The position numbers and the translations under genes were made by a program. Shown here one piece after another: positions 61,050 through 64,000 of a DNA stretch of 64,000 nt. The notes under the pieces were generated by a model. It saw nothing but the letters and a program-made list of their open reading frames with translations. It was not told the origin of the DNA and did not search any database. The stretch's first letter is position 1. Every line of letters begins with the position of its first letter. The stretch spans positions 1 to 64,000 of the forward strand of contig JAFUFO010000006.1 in assembly GCA_017469885.1 (NCBI GenBank), written 5' to 3'. This DNA comes from Solobacterium sp. (GTDB taxonomy: Bacteria > Bacillota_I > Bacilli_A > Erysipelotrichales > Erysipelotrichaceae).

Positions 61050-62038
61050 GTTTTATGAATCTGAAGGGAAGAGACTTTCTGACGCTGCTTGATTTCACAC
61101 CGGAGGAGATTACATATCTGCTTGATCTTGCGGCGGATCTGAAACAGAAAAAGAAGAATCATGAACCGCATCATCTCTGCGAGGGAAAGAATGTTGCGCT
61201 GATTTTTGAAAAGACCAGCACCCGCACCAGATGCGCCTTTGAAGTCGCCGCGAGTGATCTTGGCATGGGCAGCACGTATCTTGGTCCGACCGGTTCACAG
61301 ATCGGCGTCAAGGAATCGATTCCCGATACCGCACGCGTTCTTTCGCAGATGTATGACGCAATCGAATACCGCGGATTCGGACAGGAGATCGTTGAAGAAC
61401 TCGCAAAGTATTCCGATGTCCCGGTATATAACGGCCTGACGAACGAATTTCATCCGACCCAGATTCTTGCGGATATGCTTACGATCCGGGAACATTTTGG
61501 AACCCTGAAGGGCATTCACATGGTGTATATGGGCGATGCCAGATACAACATGGGCAGATCCCTCATGATCGGCTGCGCCAAGCTCGGGCTTCACTTTACC
61601 GCATGTGCGCCGGATGGCTACTTTCCGGACGCAGCACTGACGGATACCTGTCAGAAGATCGCGGAGACAACCGGTGCCGTGATCGATTTCTCGAGTGATC
61701 CTGCGTCTGCCGTAAGCGATGCGGATGTGATCTATACCGATATCTGGGTTTCCATGGGAGAACCGGAGGAAGTATGGACGGAACGCATCAACCTCATGAA
61801 GCCGTTCCAGGTTAACAGCGCATTGATGGCGCACGCAAAACCTTCCTGTATTTTCATGCACTGTCTGCCTTCCTATCATGATCACCGTACGGAGATCGGA
61901 AAGAAGGTCGGCGAGACCTATGGCATGGAAGCGCTGGAAGTAACCGATGATGTATTTGAAGGCCCGCAGTCGGTCGTCTTTGAGGAAGCGGGAAACCGCA
62001 TGCATACGATCAAGGCGGTGATGGCGGCGACCTTATGA
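61046..62038 (+). CDS. argF: Ornithine carbamoyltransferase
   Basis: A 330-aa enzyme that makes citrulline. EKTSTRTRCAFE binds carbamoyl phosphate and FMHCLPSYHDH is the ornithine-binding His-Cys-Leu-Pro loop (Ser where many have Ala). YNGLTNEFHPTQILAD is also conserved. An anabolic role is supported by the neighbours. It overlaps carA by 4 nt. Confidence 0.97.
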   Translation: MSFMNLKGRDFLTLLDFTPEEITYLLDLAADLKQKKKNHEPHHLCEGKNVALIFEKTSTRTRCAFEVAASDLGMGSTYLGPTGSQIGVKESIPDTARVLSQMYDAIEYRGFGQEIVEELAKYSDVPVYNGLTNEFHPTQILADMLTIREHFGTLKGIHMVYMGDARYNMGRSLMIGCAKLGLHFTACAPDGYFPDAALTDTCQKIAETTGAVIDFSSDPASAVSDADVIYTDIWVSMGEPEEVWTERINLMKPFQVNSALMAHAKPSCIFMHCLPSYHDHRTEIGKKVGETYGMEALEVTDDVFEGPQSVVFEEAGNRMHTIKAVMAATL

Positions 62039-63114
62039 CCCGGACCAGGGCATATCTGGTGCTGTCTTCCGGGGATGTATTTGAAGGCTGGGCATTCGGT
62101 GCCGAGGCGGATCATATTGGCGAACTGGTATTCACCACCAATATGTGCGGCTATATCGAAACGCTGACGGACCCGAGTTATGCCGGACAGATCGTCATCC
62201 AGACCTTTCCGCTGATCGGAAACTATGGAGTCATCCGGGAAGATTTTGAAGGTGCTTGCCTGCTCAACGGCTATGTGGTGCGGGAGTACAGTGATACACC
62301 GTCCAATTTCCGGTGTGAGATGACACTTGATGCATTTCTGAAGGAACAGGGGATTCCCGGTATTTTCGGCGTGGATACCCGTGCTCTGACGCGCATCATC
62401 CGAGAGAGCGGTGTTATGAATGCGATGATCTGCAGGGAAGTGCCGAAAGACCTGAAGTTGATTCAGAAGTATCAGGTTCAGGGCGTCGTCGCAGAGGCGA
62501 GCTGTAAGAATGTGGAAACCCATCCGATCACTGACTCGGATTATCATGTGGTCCTGATGGACTTCGGTGCCAAGCGGAACATTATCCGCGAACTGAACCG
62601 GCATGGATGCAGTGTCACGGCTGTGCCGTATGATACCTCCGCAGAGGAGATCCTTGCGCTTCATCCGGACGGCATCATGCTTTCAAACGGCCCCGGTGAT
62701 CCGGCAGAGAATACCGGCGCCATTGAACAGATCCGCAGACTGTTCGGGAAGGTACCGATGTTTGGAATCTGTCTTGGACATCAGCTGGCGGCGCTTGCGG
62801 CCGGAGGAATCACATACAAGATGAAATATGGCCACCGAGGTGCCAATCAGCCTGTGACCGATAAAGTGACCGGCCGTTCCTTTATTACGACGCAGAACCA
62901 TGGTTATGCGGTGGATCTGGAGTCCCTGGACGGGATTGCGGAAGTGCGCATGGTCAATACCAATGACGGAACCTGCGAAGGCCTGGATTATCCGGACCGG
63001 AAGTGTTTTACCGTACAGTTTCATCCGGAAGCCTGCGCCGGTCCGAAAGATACGGAATTCCTGTTTGACCGCTTTATCCGCATGATGGAGGACAGTAAAC
63101 ATGCCCAGAGATAA
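62035..63114 (+). CDS. carA: Carbamoyl-phosphate synthase, small subunit
   Basis: A 359-aa glutaminase subunit. [14 protein letters not shown] holds the nucleophilic Cys and FHPEACAGP the His/Glu of the class I glutamine amidotransferase. The N-terminal half contacts CarB. It supplies ammonia for carbamoyl phosphate used by argF. Its last bases overlap the carB start by 14 nt. Confidence 0.97.
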   Translation: MTRTRAYLVLSSGDVFEGWAFGAEADHIGELVFTTNMCGYIETLTDPSYAGQIVIQTFPLIGNYGVIREDFEGACLLNGYVVREYSDTPSNFRCEMTLDAFLKEQGIPGIFGVDTRALTRIIRESGVMNAMICREVPKDLKLIQKYQVQGVVAEASCKNVETHPITDSDYHVVLMDFGAKRNIIRELNRHGCSVTAVPYDTSAEEILALHPDGIMLSNGPGDPAENTGAIEQIRRLFGKVPMFGICLGHQLAALAAGGITYKMKYGHRGANQPVTDKVTGRSFITTQNHGYAVDLESLDGIAEVRMVNTNDGTCEGLDYPDRKCFTVQFHPEACAGPKDTEFLFDRFIRMMEDSKHAQR

Positions 63115-64000
63115 TTCCATCAAAAAAATACTGGTGATCGGTTCCGGACCGATCATTATCGGCCAGGCCGCAGAGTTTGATTATGCCGGCGCGCAGGCGT
63201 GCGGTGTTTTAAAAGCGGAAGGAATCAATGTGGTGCTTGCCAATTCCAATCCGGCAACGATCATGACCGACAAGCATCTTGCGGATGAGATCTATCTCGA
63301 ACCGCTCAATGCGGAAACTCTGAAGCGGATCATTGTGAAGGAACAGCCGGACAGTCTGCTTGCCGGGCTTGGCGGACAGACCGGTCTTACACTGGCGATG
63401 CAGCTGTGCGAAGACAACTGGCTTGCGGAACACGGCATCCGTCTGCTTGGCCCAGACATTGAAGCCATCAAACGGGCAGAGGACCGTGATCTGTTCCGGC
63501 ATGCCATGCAGAAGATCCATCAGCCGGTCGTCGCTTCGGAAATCGCAACCACGGAAGAAGAAGCACTTGCCAGTGCGGAACGGATCGGGTATCCGGTCAT
63601 TGTCCGTCCGGCATTTACGCTCGGCGGAAGCGGGGGAGGAATCGCAAATGACCCGCAGGAACTTCGCCAGATCGCCCATTCCGGACTCGAACAGTCACCG
63701 ATCACCCAGATCCTGATCGAGCGCTCGATTGCCGGCTGGAAGGAAATCGAATTTGAGACGATGCGTGATTCCATCGGCAACGTGATCGCGGTCTGCTCGA
63801 TGGAGAATGTCGACCCGGTGGGTGTACATACCGGTGACAGTATCGTCGTCTCCCCATGTCTTACACTTGCGGACAAAGAATTTCAGATGCTGCGGAAAGC
63901 ATCGCTTGATATCATCACCGAACTGAATATTGTCGGCGGCTGTAACGTGCAGCTGGCACTGAATCCGGAAAGCTTTGAATATGCGGTCATTGAAGTCAAT
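63101..64000 (+). CDS. carB: Carbamoyl-phosphate synthase, large subunit (5' part)
   Basis: The first 300 codons of the roughly 1060-residue large subunit, open at the window end. [60 protein letters not shown] and [15 protein letters not shown] identify the N-terminal ATP-grasp carboxy-phosphate domain. The ATG at 63101 lies within the end of carA. It completes the arginine operon; it may also feed pyrimidine synthesis. Confidence 0.97.
   Translation, partial: MPRDNSIKKILVIGSGPIIIGQAAEFDYAGAQACGVLKAEGINVVLANSNPATIMTDKHLADEIYLEPLNAETLKRIIVKEQPDSLLAGLGGQTGLTLAMQLCEDNWLAEHGIRLLGPDIEAIKRAEDRDLFRHAMQKIHQPVVASEIATTEEEALASAERIGYPVIVRPAFTLGGSGGGIANDPQELRQIAHSGLEQSPITQILIERSIAGWKEIEFETMRDSIGNVIAVCSMENVDPVGVHTGDSIVVSPCLTLADKEFQMLRKASLDIITELNIVGGCNVQLALNPESFEYAVIEVN

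Overview
This window looks like a chromosomal segment of a low-to-moderate GC Bacillota. Supporting signs are two T-box leaders, a THF riboswitch, Shine-Dalgarno sites of the AGGAGG type, an NHLM-type ABC exporter pair, U32/TrhP-like pairs and sodium-symporter families. The gene mix (U32 pair, LarC-like protein, PMT mannosyltransferase, Mbeg1-like hydrolase) recalls Erysipelotrichia or related gut Firmicutes. That placement is an inference, not something the sequence proves.

Region 1 (1-6.7 kb) is an AT-richer mobilizable element. On the minus strand, in transcription order, it carries an excisionase-like protein, a tyrosine integrase, a replication-initiator-like protein, a hairpin-rich candidate oriT, a MobV relaxase, an unknown protein, a holin-like (type I) toxin and a serine resolvase. 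A divergent HTH protein lies at the right end. Its right flank holds four TGACAACT repeats. Next come a terminator, three tandem hairpin repeats and tRNA-Lys(CTT). A complete IS1595-type insertion sequence (7062-8201, 8-bp target duplication) sits just upstream of the tRNA promoter.

Region 2 (8.3-24.9 kb) is housekeeping and accessory chromosome: a thioredoxin-fold lipoprotein, an alanine/Na+ symporter, tgt, an ArsR-type zinc sensor plus an exonuclease, a pyrophosphatase-like protein, a phospholipase C-like protein, an aminotransferase with a YggS-type PLP protein, a CapA-like protein, and a folate ECF transporter under a THF riboswitch. An operon of two U32 proteins, two SpoU methyltransferases and a secreted GH123-like protein follows.

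Region 3 (25.0-34.7 kb) holds T-box(Phe)-pheS-pheT. After it comes a minus-strand operon of an ECF sigma factor, an HlyD-like protein, a C39-peptidase ABC transporter and a second ABC transporter, that is, an NHLM bacteriocin exporter with no visible precursor.

Region 4 (34.7-53.8 kb) holds two large membrane glycosyltransferase-like proteins, queH-queA, an S24/HTH repressor with a shared palindromic operator, a LarC-kinase fusion, a HAD-fold pseudoenzyme with a basic tail, DAHP synthase, an Mbeg1-like hydrolase, an SNF symporter, a zinc-ribbon HtrA protease, rhomboid, SseB, a GNAT-pyrophosphatase-like fusion and a membrane-anchored GDPD.

Region 5 (53.8-64.0 kb) is a complete arginine operon, argGHCJBDF-carAB (carB runs off the end). 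ARG-box-like palindromes, a T-box reading an Arg CGU codon and a 22-codon arginine-rich leader ORF stand before argG. Many neighbouring genes overlap by 4 nt or abut, so the pathway is probably co-translated. A further recurring feature is a -10 hexamer only 6-11 nt upstream of a start codon, suggesting several leaderless mRNAs.
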